Source of the DNA: an uncultured Oscillospiraceae bacterium
GTDB taxonomy: Bacteria; Bacillota; Clostridia; Oscillospirales; Acutalibacteraceae
Direction: 5' to 3'
Assembly: GCA_902496265.1 (NCBI GenBank)
Contig: CABVAD010000010.1
Span: 1-11,703 of the forward strand
DNA: 11,703 nt
The notes under the pieces were generated by a model. That model saw nothing but the letters and a program-made list of their open reading frames with translations. It was not told the DNA's origin and searched no databases. This document shows positions 6,591 to 11,703 of this stretch, in pieces. Positions within the stretch are counted from its first letter, which is position 1; the number at the start of each line of letters is the position of its first letter. Made by a program: the position numbers and the translations under genes.

Positions 6591-7964
6591 ATGCCAAAGG
6601 AATATAAAACTATACGCGAGGTCGCAGGCCCGCTTATGATTGTAAGCGATGTTGAAAACGTGAAATATGACGAGCTGGGCGAAATCGAGCTTCCGAACGG
6701 TGAAATAAGGCGCTGTAAGGTGCTGGAAATCAACGGCACAAACGCTCTTGTTCAGCTCTTTGAAAGCGCGGCGGGAATTAACCTTGCCGATTCTAAGGTG
6801 CGCTTTTTAGGCAGAGGAATGGAGCTTCCCGTTTCTCCCGATATGCTTTCCCGCGTTTTTGACGGCTTAGGCAGACCGATAGACGGCGGCCCCGAGCTTA
6901 TCCCCGAAAAGCGAATGGATATTAACGGCAGACCTATGAACCCTGCGGCAAGAAACTATCCGCAGGAGTTTATACAGACGGGCGTTTCGGCTATCGACGG
7001 TCTTAACACCCTTGTAAGGGGGCAGAAACTTCCGATTTTCTCGGCTTCGGGTCTTCCGCACGCCAACCTTGCCGCCCAGATTGCAAGACAGGCGGCGGTG
7101 CTCGGCGATAACGAGCAGTTCGCGGTTGTTTTCGCGGCAATGGGTATCACCTTTGAGGAGTCCAACTTTTTTATCGATTCCTTCAGAGAGACAGGCGCGC
7201 TTGACCGTACCGTTATGTTTGTAAACCTAGCTAACGACCCCGCTATCGAGCGTATAGCCACACCTAAAATGGCGCTTACCGCAGCAGAATATCTGGCGTT
7301 TGACCTTGGTATGCAGGTGCTTGTAATAATGACCGATATCACCAACTACGCTGACGCTTTAAGAGAGGTTTCCGCTGCTCGTAAAGAAGTACCCGGCAGA
7401 CGGGGCTACCCCGGCTATATGTATACCGACCTTGCGACCCTTTACGAGCGCGCTGGTCGCTTAAAGGGTAAGGACGGCTCTATAACCCTTATTCCGATTC
7501 TTACTATGCCCGAGGACGACAAGACCCACCCGATACCCGACCTTACGGGCTATATTACAGAGGGTCAGATAATTTTGAGCCGTGAGCTTTACAGAAAAGG
7601 TGTCACTCCGCCTATCGATGTACTCCCGTCCCTTTCCCGTCTTAAGGATAAGGGAATAGGCGAGGGCAGAACGCGAAAGGACCACGCGGCTACTATGAAC
7701 CAGCTTTTCGCGGCGTATGCGAGAGGTAAGGACGCAAAGGAGCTTATGGTAATCTTGGGCGAGGCGGCGCTTACCGATATTGACAAGAAGTACGCCGAGT
7801 TTGCCGACAGGTTTGAAAAAGAGTATGTCTCTCAAGGCTATAACACCAACCGCACGATTGAGGAAACCCTTAATATAGGCTGGAAGCTTTTATCAATTCT
7901 GCCGCGAAGCGAGCTTAAGCGAATCAATGACGAGCTGCTCGATAAGTATTACGGCAAGTTTTAA
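6591..7964 (+). CDS. ntpB: V-type ATPase regulatory subunit B
   Basis: Subunit B alternates with A in the head and has no working P-loop. Here the Walker A position reads SASGLPHANLAAQIA (151-165), which lacks the GKT lysine; this separates it from the A subunit. Other family landmarks are GITFEESNFF, MTDITNYADALREVSAAR, the segment PGRRGYPGYMYTDL (near residue 270) and LPSLSRL (345-351). R350 in the last lies at the position of the arginine finger that reaches the neighbouring ATP site in E. hirae NtpB. The length (457 aa) is normal. The ATG at 6591 sits 9 nt after AAGGAGG (6575-6581), whose first bases belong to the stop codon of the A gene. Confidence 0.98.
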   Translation: MPKEYKTIREVAGPLMIVSDVENVKYDELGEIELPNGEIRRCKVLEINGTNALVQLFESAAGINLADSKVRFLGRGMELPVSPDMLSRVFDGLGRPIDGGPELIPEKRMDINGRPMNPAARNYPQEFIQTGVSAIDGLNTLVRGQKLPIFSASGLPHANLAAQIARQAAVLGDNEQFAVVFAAMGITFEESNFFIDSFRETGALDRTVMFVNLANDPAIERIATPKMALTAAEYLAFDLGMQVLVIMTDITNYADALREVSAARKEVPGRRGYPGYMYTDLATLYERAGRLKGKDGSITLIPILTMPEDDKTHPIPDLTGYITEGQIILSRELYRKGVTPPIDVLPSLSRLKDKGIGEGRTRKDHAATMNQLFAAYARGKDAKELMVILGEAALTDIDKKYAEFADRFEKEYVSQGYNTNRTIEETLNIGWKLLSILPRSELKRINDELLDKYYGKF

Positions 7965-7975
7965 GGAGTGGGATA

Positions 7976-8647
7976 ATGGCAACACTTAATGTTAACCCCA
8001 CCCGTATGGAGCTGACCCGCCTTAAAAAACAGCTTTCCACAGCTTTAAGAGGTCACAAGCTGTTAAAAGATAAGCGTGATGAGCTTATGCGGCAGTTTCT
8101 TGATATGATAAGGGAGACCAAAACGCTCCGCGAGCGGGTTGAAGAAGGACTTAGAATTATCAATGCCGATTTTGTGCTGGCTTCAAGCGTTATGTCAAAG
8201 GAGGCGCTTGATACCGCACTTTTAGCCCCTAAGCAGGAGGTTTATCTGGAGCAGTCAACCCGCAACGTAATGAGCGTTGATATTCCCGTTTATCAGATAA
8301 ATACCAGAACAGCAGAGGAGTCGGACATTTTTTCCTACGGCTTTGCCTCTACAAGCTTTGAGCTTGACGACGCGGTCAGCGGACTGTCGGAGCTTTTGCC
8401 CTTAATGCTCCAACTTGCCGAAAAGGAAAAGTCGGTAAAGCTGATGGCGGACGAGATTGAAAAGACCCGCCGCCGCGTAAACGCCCTTGAACACGTCCTT
8501 ATTCCCCGCTATCAGGAGACCATTCATTTTATCTCTATGAAGCTTGAGGAAAACGAGCGCTCAAGCCGCGCGCGTCTTATGAAGGTCAAGGATATGATGA
8601 TTGAGGAGCAGATAGAGTATAAGCAAACCCACCCCGACGCGGTTTAA
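7976..8647 (+). CDS. ntpD: V-type ATPase central shaft subunit D
   Basis: Subunit D is the long antiparallel coiled-coil axle that turns inside the A3B3 head. The 223-aa protein begins with the diagnostic NVNPTRMELTRLKKQL, then LRGHKLLKDKRDELMRQF. It has a less helical middle part (about 90-140), and a second long helix runs from about 145 to near the end (IEKTRRRVNALEHVLIPRYQ). AAGGAG at 7963-7968 overlaps the B stop, 7 nt before the ATG. This is the last gene of the operon: the terminator hairpin begins about 12 nt after its stop. The ntpH and ntpJ (potassium uptake) genes that follow ntpD in E. hirae are not present. Confidence 0.96.
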   Translation: MATLNVNPTRMELTRLKKQLSTALRGHKLLKDKRDELMRQFLDMIRETKTLRERVEEGLRIINADFVLASSVMSKEALDTALLAPKQEVYLEQSTRNVMSVDIPVYQINTRTAEESDIFSYGFASTSFELDDAVSGLSELLPLMLQLAEKEKSVKLMADEIEKTRRRVNALEHVLIPRYQETIHFISMKLEENERSSRARLMKVKDMMIEEQIEYKQTHPDAV

Positions 8648-8658
8648 AATTTAAAATA

Positions 8659-8709
8659 CAAAACTCCCGCCCGTTTGAGCAGTAATTACTCGAACGGGCG
8701 GGAGTTTTG
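8659..8709. terminator. Bidirectional terminator between convergent operons
   Basis: The arms 8659-8679 and 8689-8709 form a stem of about 21 bp with a 9-nt loop (8680-8688) and a GC-rich core (CTCCCGCCCG / CGGGCGGGAG). The single imperfect pair (8676/8692) is U-G in the plus-strand RNA and A-C in the minus-strand RNA. T-rich sequence follows on both strands: the arm's own TTTT on the plus strand, and TTTTGTATTTTAAATTTT in the minus-strand reading. It therefore can end both the V-ATPase message and the lysC message. The whole 75-nt intergenic gap holds nothing else. Confidence 0.92.
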
Positions 8710-8722
8710 ATATTCTGTTCTG

Positions 8723-9193
8723 TTAATCGATAAATTTATCGTGAACGGCTCTTACCGCCTTATCGGCGTATTCGGAATCAATAAGCACCGAGATTTTGAT
8801 TTCGCTTGTCGAAATCATACGGATATTGATACCCGCGTCATAAAGTGCCTCGAACATTTTTGAGGCAACACCGGGGTGGCTTTCCATTCCCGCGCCAACA
8901 ACCGAAACCTTGGCAACCGACTCGTCAAGGGCGACCTTGTGATAATTAAGGCTGTCCTTCATAGACTCTATCGACTCAACCGCAGTTTTTCCGTCGTCCT
9001 TGGGAACAGAGAAGGTAATATCCTTTGTGCCGTCGCGGCCTACCGACTGGAGGATAATATCAACATTAATTCTTTTATGAGCCAGCTTGTTGAAGATTTT
9101 AAAGGCTACTCCCGGAGTGTCCTCAAGCCCAACTACCGAAACGGTAGCAACGTTATCGTCCTTTGCAACGCCTCTGATTAAAGTCTTTTCCAT
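8723..9193 (-). CDS. lysC: Aspartate kinase beta product from an internal in-frame start
   Basis: An ATG at 9193-9191 (codon 247 of lysC, in frame) is preceded by AAAGGAGA with an 8-nt spacer. Translation from it would give a 156-aa polypeptide (MEKTLIRGVAKDDN...) consisting only of the two ACT domains. Known AKII enzymes of Bacillus, and the Corynebacterium enzyme, are alpha2beta2 tetramers whose beta chain comes from just such an internal start, at nearly the same codon. The sequence signal is clear; whether the beta chain is really made here is inferred. Confidence 0.68.
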   Translation of the reverse strand: MEKTLIRGVAKDDNVATVSVVGLEDTPGVAFKIFNKLAHKRINVDIILQSVGRDGTKDITFSVPKDDGKTAVESIESMKDSLNYHKVALDESVAKVSVVGAGMESHPGVASKMFEALYDAGINIRMISTSEIKISVLIDSEYADKAVRAVHDKFID

Positions 9194-9931
9194 TTTTACA
9201 GTCTCCTTTACGATTGTGCCTGGTTTGTTTTCAAGGCTTGAAAGCACCTCAAGCTCTACATTGTATTTCTTAGCCATCTCAACTGAGCGATTGTTAAGCA
9301 CCTGAGCGCCTAAGGTCGCAAGCTCGAGCATTTCGTCGTAGGTAATCGCGTCAAGCTTTTTAGCATTTGGAACCTTGCGTGGGTCGGCGGTGTAAACACC
9401 GTCAACGTCGGTGTAAATCTGGCATACGTCCGCCTTCATAGAGGCGGCTATGGCAACCGCGCTTGTATCCGAGCCGCCGCGGCCTAAGGTTGTTATATCG
9501 TCATACTTGTTAAGCCCCTGAAAGCCCGCGACTATTACTATGTTGCGCTTTGCAATCTCGTTTCTGATACGCTCAGCGTTTACGTTTTTAATGCGCGCAA
9601 TACCGTGGTTTGAGTCGGTTGAAAAGCCCGCCTGCCAGCCGAGCAGGGATATTACCGGACAGCCTAACTTTTCGATCGCCATTGCAAGCAGGGCAATAGA
9701 CATCTGCTCGCCCGCGGAAAGGAGCATATCAAGCTCGCGCTTTGAAGCGCCATCGGGATTGATTTCCTTTGCCTTTTCGATTAAATCGTCTGTGGTGTCG
9801 CCCTGAGCCGAAACAACAACTACAACATCATTGCCTTTTTTGTAATCGTTAATAATGGTATTTGCAACGCGAAATACCCTCTCGGCGTTTGCAACCGAAG
9901 AGCCGCCGAATTTTTTTACTATTAGTGACAT
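8723..9931 (-). CDS. lysC: Aspartate kinase, LysC class (alpha product)
   Basis: Aspartate kinase phosphorylates aspartate with ATP to make aspartyl phosphate, the first step to lysine, threonine, methionine and isoleucine. The 402-aa protein has VKKFGGSSVA at the N-terminus (K7), SAGEQMS (72-78), GRGGSDTSA (150-158) and YTDVDGVYTADPR (173-185), all of the amino-acid kinase fold. Two ACT domains follow (about 262-320 and 341-402), the site of allosteric amino-acid control in this family. It is a single-function enzyme of about the size of B. subtilis LysC (AKII), not a fusion with homoserine dehydrogenase. The ATG is 8 nt from AGGGGG, a less canonical ribosome binding site than the internal one at 9202-9209. 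It lies 20 nt after homoserine dehydrogenase in the same operon. Which amino acid inhibits it cannot be read from the sequence. Confidence 0.97.
   Translation of the reverse strand: MSLIVKKFGGSSVANAERVFRVANTIINDYKKGNDVVVVVSAQGDTTDDLIEKAKEINPDGASKRELDMLLSAGEQMSIALLAMAIEKLGCPVISLLGWQAGFSTDSNHGIARIKNVNAERIRNEIAKRNIVIVAGFQGLNKYDDITTLGRGGSDTSAVAIAASMKADVCQIYTDVDGVYTADPRKVPNAKKLDAITYDEMLELATLGAQVLNNRSVEMAKKYNVELEVLSSLENKPGTIVKETVKMEKTLIRGVAKDDNVATVSVVGLEDTPGVAFKIFNKLAHKRINVDIILQSVGRDGTKDITFSVPKDDGKTAVESIESMKDSLNYHKVALDESVAKVSVVGAGMESHPGVASKMFEALYDAGINIRMISTSEIKISVLIDSEYADKAVRAVHDKFID
9202..9209 (-). promoter_or_regulatory. Internal ribosome binding site within lysC
   Basis: The minus strand reads AAAGGAGA, then 8 nt, then ATG. 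AAGGAG is a better match to the 16S rRNA tail than the AGGGGG ahead of the full-length start. The site falls in the linker between the kinase and ACT domains, where the encoded residues (VKETVK) are not catalytic. Confidence 0.68.
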
Positions 9932-9951
9932 TGAATAAACCCCCTGAAGAA

Positions 9952-11181
9952 TTAGAAAAAGGTGTGCAGAACTTTAAGTGAGGAAAGATTGTTAAACTTT
10001 GAAAGCCTTTCATTTATTACGCTTTCCTTTTCCTCATCGGTTAAAAAGGCTATCTCGCCGCGAAACTTGTTTTTTACGCAGGAAACGGCGGGGAAGAGAG
10101 CCTCAAACTGTTTTTCAAGTCCTTCAAAATCGTTTGAGGAAACGCGGACATAAAGCCTTGAAGTTTCATCATAAGCGTTGTCCACATAATCGGGCGCGCC
10201 CTCATCCCAGTCGAGGTATTTGCGTGTGCTGAGGTGCTTTACGCAGTCGATAACGTCGGCTACTACCGCGCTGGCTGTTGCCTCCTTGCCCGCGCCCTTG
10301 CCGTAAAACATAACCTCGCCCGTCTCGTCTCCGTTTACCATTATCGCGTTGAATACCCCGTTAACGCCCGAGAGAATACAGTCGCGGCTAACGAGGGTGG
10401 GACGGACAGAAGCGGTAATTTTTCCGTTGGGGAGCTTTTTCGCCCTGCCGATAAGCTTGATAACACAGCCGAAATTGTCCGCCGACTCAACGTCGTCAAG
10501 GGTGATTTCGGTTATACCCTCGGTACTTACCTGATCGGGATAAACGTGTCTGCCGAAGCCCAAAGCCGCTAAGATGCAGACCTTGCGGCAGGCGTCGTGA
10601 CCCTCGATATCGGCGGTGGGATTTTTCTCGGCAAAGCCCTTTTCCTGCGCTAAGGCGAGCGCCGCGCCGAAATCCATATTATCCACTATCATTTTATTTA
10701 AAATAAAGTTGGTTGTGCCGTTTAATATTCCCGCAATCTCGGTAATTTCGTTTGCGGCAAGACATTGAGCTATCGGGCGAAGCACGGGTATACCGCCGCC
10801 GACCGAGGCCTCAAAAAGGAAATTAACATTGTTTTCATTGGCGATTTTAATAAGCTCCGCGCCCTTTGCCGCCACAAGCTCCTTGTTTGAGGTGGCAACG
10901 CTTTTGCCCTTTAAAAGACAGCTTTTTACAAAATCGTAGGCGGGATTAATTCCTCCCATCACCTCAACGACGACCTTAACGCTGTCGTCGTTTATAATCG
11001 TATTGAAATCCTTAATAAATTTATCGCTGTAAGACAAATCGGGAAAATCGCGCAGGTCGAGAATGTATTTAACATTAACCGACGTGTGCGCCTTATCGGC
11101 GATTCTCTCGGAGTGATTTATAAGGATTTCGGCGACGCCTGAACCGACAACTCCGTGACCCATAATAGCGACATTTATCAT
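9952..11181 (-). CDS. hom: Homoserine dehydrogenase
   Basis: Homoserine dehydrogenase reduces aspartate semialdehyde to homoserine with NAD(P)H, committing carbon to threonine and methionine. The 409-aa protein has the dinucleotide-binding GHGVVG (8-13), the TSNKELVA segment (98-105), GILNGTTNFI (151-160), and the catalytic region PTADIEGHDACRKV (188-201). There D196 and K200 match the Asp/Lys pair of the yeast enzyme. The C-terminal region (about 342-409) is in the place of the regulatory ACT domain of Gram-positive Hom proteins, but it is short, and where a DxPGVL motif is usual it reads NDFEGLEKQF. The ATG overlaps the stop of the upstream ACT-protein gene (ATGA), and GGAGGT lies 5 nt before it. 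No thrB or thrC follows; aspartate kinase does. Confidence 0.97.
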   Translation of the reverse strand: MINVAIMGHGVVGSGVAEILINHSERIADKAHTSVNVKYILDLRDFPDLSYSDKFIKDFNTIINDDSVKVVVEVMGGINPAYDFVKSCLLKGKSVATSNKELVAAKGAELIKIANENNVNFLFEASVGGGIPVLRPIAQCLAANEITEIAGILNGTTNFILNKMIVDNMDFGAALALAQEKGFAEKNPTADIEGHDACRKVCILAALGFGRHVYPDQVSTEGITEITLDDVESADNFGCVIKLIGRAKKLPNGKITASVRPTLVSRDCILSGVNGVFNAIMVNGDETGEVMFYGKGAGKEATASAVVADVIDCVKHLSTRKYLDWDEGAPDYVDNAYDETSRLYVRVSSNDFEGLEKQFEALFPAVSCVKNKFRGEIAFLTDEEKESVINERLSKFNNLSSLKVLHTFF

Positions 11182-11615
11182 TGTTTACCTCCGTCTATTC
11201 TTTTAATTGATATTACACCGTCGATATTGAGCAGGCGGCCCATAAGCTCCTCGGGCGAAATGCCGCCCGTGCTGACCGTAAGGGAAACGTTGGCTGTTCC
11301 GTTTTCGGGAATACCCTGCGAGACGGTAATAATGTTCGCGCCGCAGCTGAAAAGCTCGGCGGTAAGCGCGGAAAAGACTCCCGCCCTGTCCGAAAGCAGG
11401 GCGTTAAGGTTTAGTGTGTCGCCGTCAAGACCTGAATATTTAAACACATAATCCTTATACTTATAAAAGGCGCTTCTGGAAATTCCAGCCGCCTTTGCCG
11501 CGGCGGCGGCGCTTGAGACCTTGCCGCTCGCTATCAGCTCCTTTGCGAGAATCACGCCCTCAAAGACCGGCGGCAGCACCGCTGAATTTATAAGCAGGTA
11601 TCTGTCTTCCATCAT
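11178..11615 (-). CDS. ACT domain protein with HTH-like N-terminus (PheB/UPF0735 family)
   Basis: This 145-aa protein starts MMEDRYLLINSAVLPPVF, typical of the small PheB/UPF0735 ACT proteins. Residues about 34-58 (alanine-rich helix, then GISRSAFYKYKDYVF) look like a helix-turn-helix with a TetR-like recognition helix. Residues 72-142 form one ACT domain (SDRAGVFSALTAEL, then GANIITVSQGIPENGTANVS), a ligand-sensing fold usually for amino acids. It is the first gene of the operon, and its last 4 nt overlap the hom start, so the two are probably made together. The exact start is open: GGAGGA lies 5 nt before ATG 11615 and 8 nt before ATG 11612, so the second ATG is as likely. The family has been linked by name to chorismate mutase/PheB, but no catalytic residues for this are visible. 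A regulatory role in the threonine branch is inference. Confidence 0.88.
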   Translation of the reverse strand: MMEDRYLLINSAVLPPVFEGVILAKELIASGKVSSAAAAAKAAGISRSAFYKYKDYVFKYSGLDGDTLNLNALLSDRAGVFSALTAELFSCGANIITVSQGIPENGTANVSLTVSTGGISPEELMGRLLNIDGVISIKRIDGGKQ

Positions 11616-11640
11616 AACTGTCCTCCGTACGCGAACTGTT

Positions 11641-11659
11641 GTATTCTATTATAGTACAC
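11641..11659. promoter_or_regulatory. Imperfect palindrome over the -10 box, candidate operator
   Basis: The 19-nt stretch is symmetric about 11650, with 7 of 9 pairs matching (GTxTxCTAT-x-ATAGxAxAC). It covers the -10 box and the likely start point of the minus-strand operon, where a repressor would act. Four of the matching pairs form CTAT/ATAG at the -10 box, and the box itself is partly self-complementary, so chance cannot be excluded. Confidence 0.3.
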
Positions 11660-11676
11660 TTTTCTCACTAAAGCAA
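11648..11676 (-). promoter_or_regulatory. Promoter of the ACT-hom-lysC operon
   Basis: On the minus strand, TTGCTT (11676-11671), a 17-nt spacer and a perfect TATAAT (11653-11648) form a vegetative-type promoter. Transcription would start near 11641, only about 25 nt before the first ATG. No T-box, lysine riboswitch or attenuator fits in this leader. Confidence 0.75.
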
Positions 11677-11703
11677 CAAAAAAGAGCGCATTTTTTTATT
11701 ACT

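Noticed and set aside
6956..7345. Minus-strand open frame of 129 codons inside the B-subunit gene
   Set aside because: It lies wholly within a clearly conserved gene, has no ribosome binding site of note, and its low-complexity Ala/Ser/Ile product looks like the antisense reading of the B gene.
7461..7835. Minus-strand open frame of 124 codons inside the B-subunit gene
   Set aside because: Shadow of the conserved sense gene. It is rich in Arg, Leu and Ser with no domain seen, and has no promoter.
8876..9305. Two plus-strand open frames opposite lysC
   Set aside because: They are antisense to conserved kinase/ACT coding sequence, overlap each other and have no recognisable product.
11677..11703. 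A-run, GAGCGC, T-run at the right edge as a possible terminator
   Set aside because: The only pairing is A with T around a 6-8 nt loop, without a GC stem. The window ends before a neighbouring gene can be seen.

Overview
The window looks like a chromosomal segment of an anaerobic Bacillota bacterium, probably a Clostridia/Oscillospirales-type gut lineage. The base composition is mixed, with purine-rich genes, strong GGAGG-type ribosome binding sites, many short gene gaps and ATGA/short overlaps. The protein set is a bacterial V-type ATPase plus LysC-class aspartate kinase. The lineage is inferred from gene style only. No mobile element, CRISPR array, rRNA or tRNA is visible, and most of the window is ordinary housekeeping sequence.

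Positions 1-8647 (+ strand) hold a complete nine-gene V-type ATPase operon, in the order G/H-like stalk, I, K, E, C, F, A, B, D. This is the same order as the first nine genes of the Enterococcus hirae ntp operon (ntpFIKECGABD). A TATAAT box lies just upstream of the first gene. Gene gaps are 1-34 nt, with one 8-nt overlap, so a single polycistronic message is expected. A3B3 (ATP sites on A), the D/F rotor shaft with C, the E + G/H peripheral stalks and the I/K membrane motor are all present. The K ring protein carries the whole set of Na+-coordinating residues known from E. hirae NtpK, so the enzyme is probably a sodium pump or sodium-driven motor. The last two genes of the E. hirae operon (ntpH, ntpJ) are absent.

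Positions 8648-8722 are a convergent intergenic gap holding a long perfect-looking hairpin with T-rich flanks on both sides. It is a bidirectional terminator shared by the two operons.

Positions 8723-11615 (- strand) hold a three-gene aspartate-pathway operon, read right to left: a small ACT-domain protein with a helix-turn-helix-like N-terminus, then homoserine dehydrogenase (ATGA overlap), then aspartate kinase (20-nt gap). Its promoter is at 11648-11676. These genes start and commit the aspartate family route towards threonine/methionine. The aspartate kinase gene has a well-placed internal ribosome binding site and in-frame ATG, as in the two-product aspartokinase II (alpha/beta) of Bacillus. 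The homoserine dehydrogenase has a short, eroded-looking C-terminal ACT region. The leading ACT protein and an imperfect palindrome over the -10 box are candidates for operon control.

No new system is proved here. The points most worth following are the alpha/beta kinase start, the possible ACT-protein autoregulator, the sodium signature, and a 9-mer shared by the two promoters.
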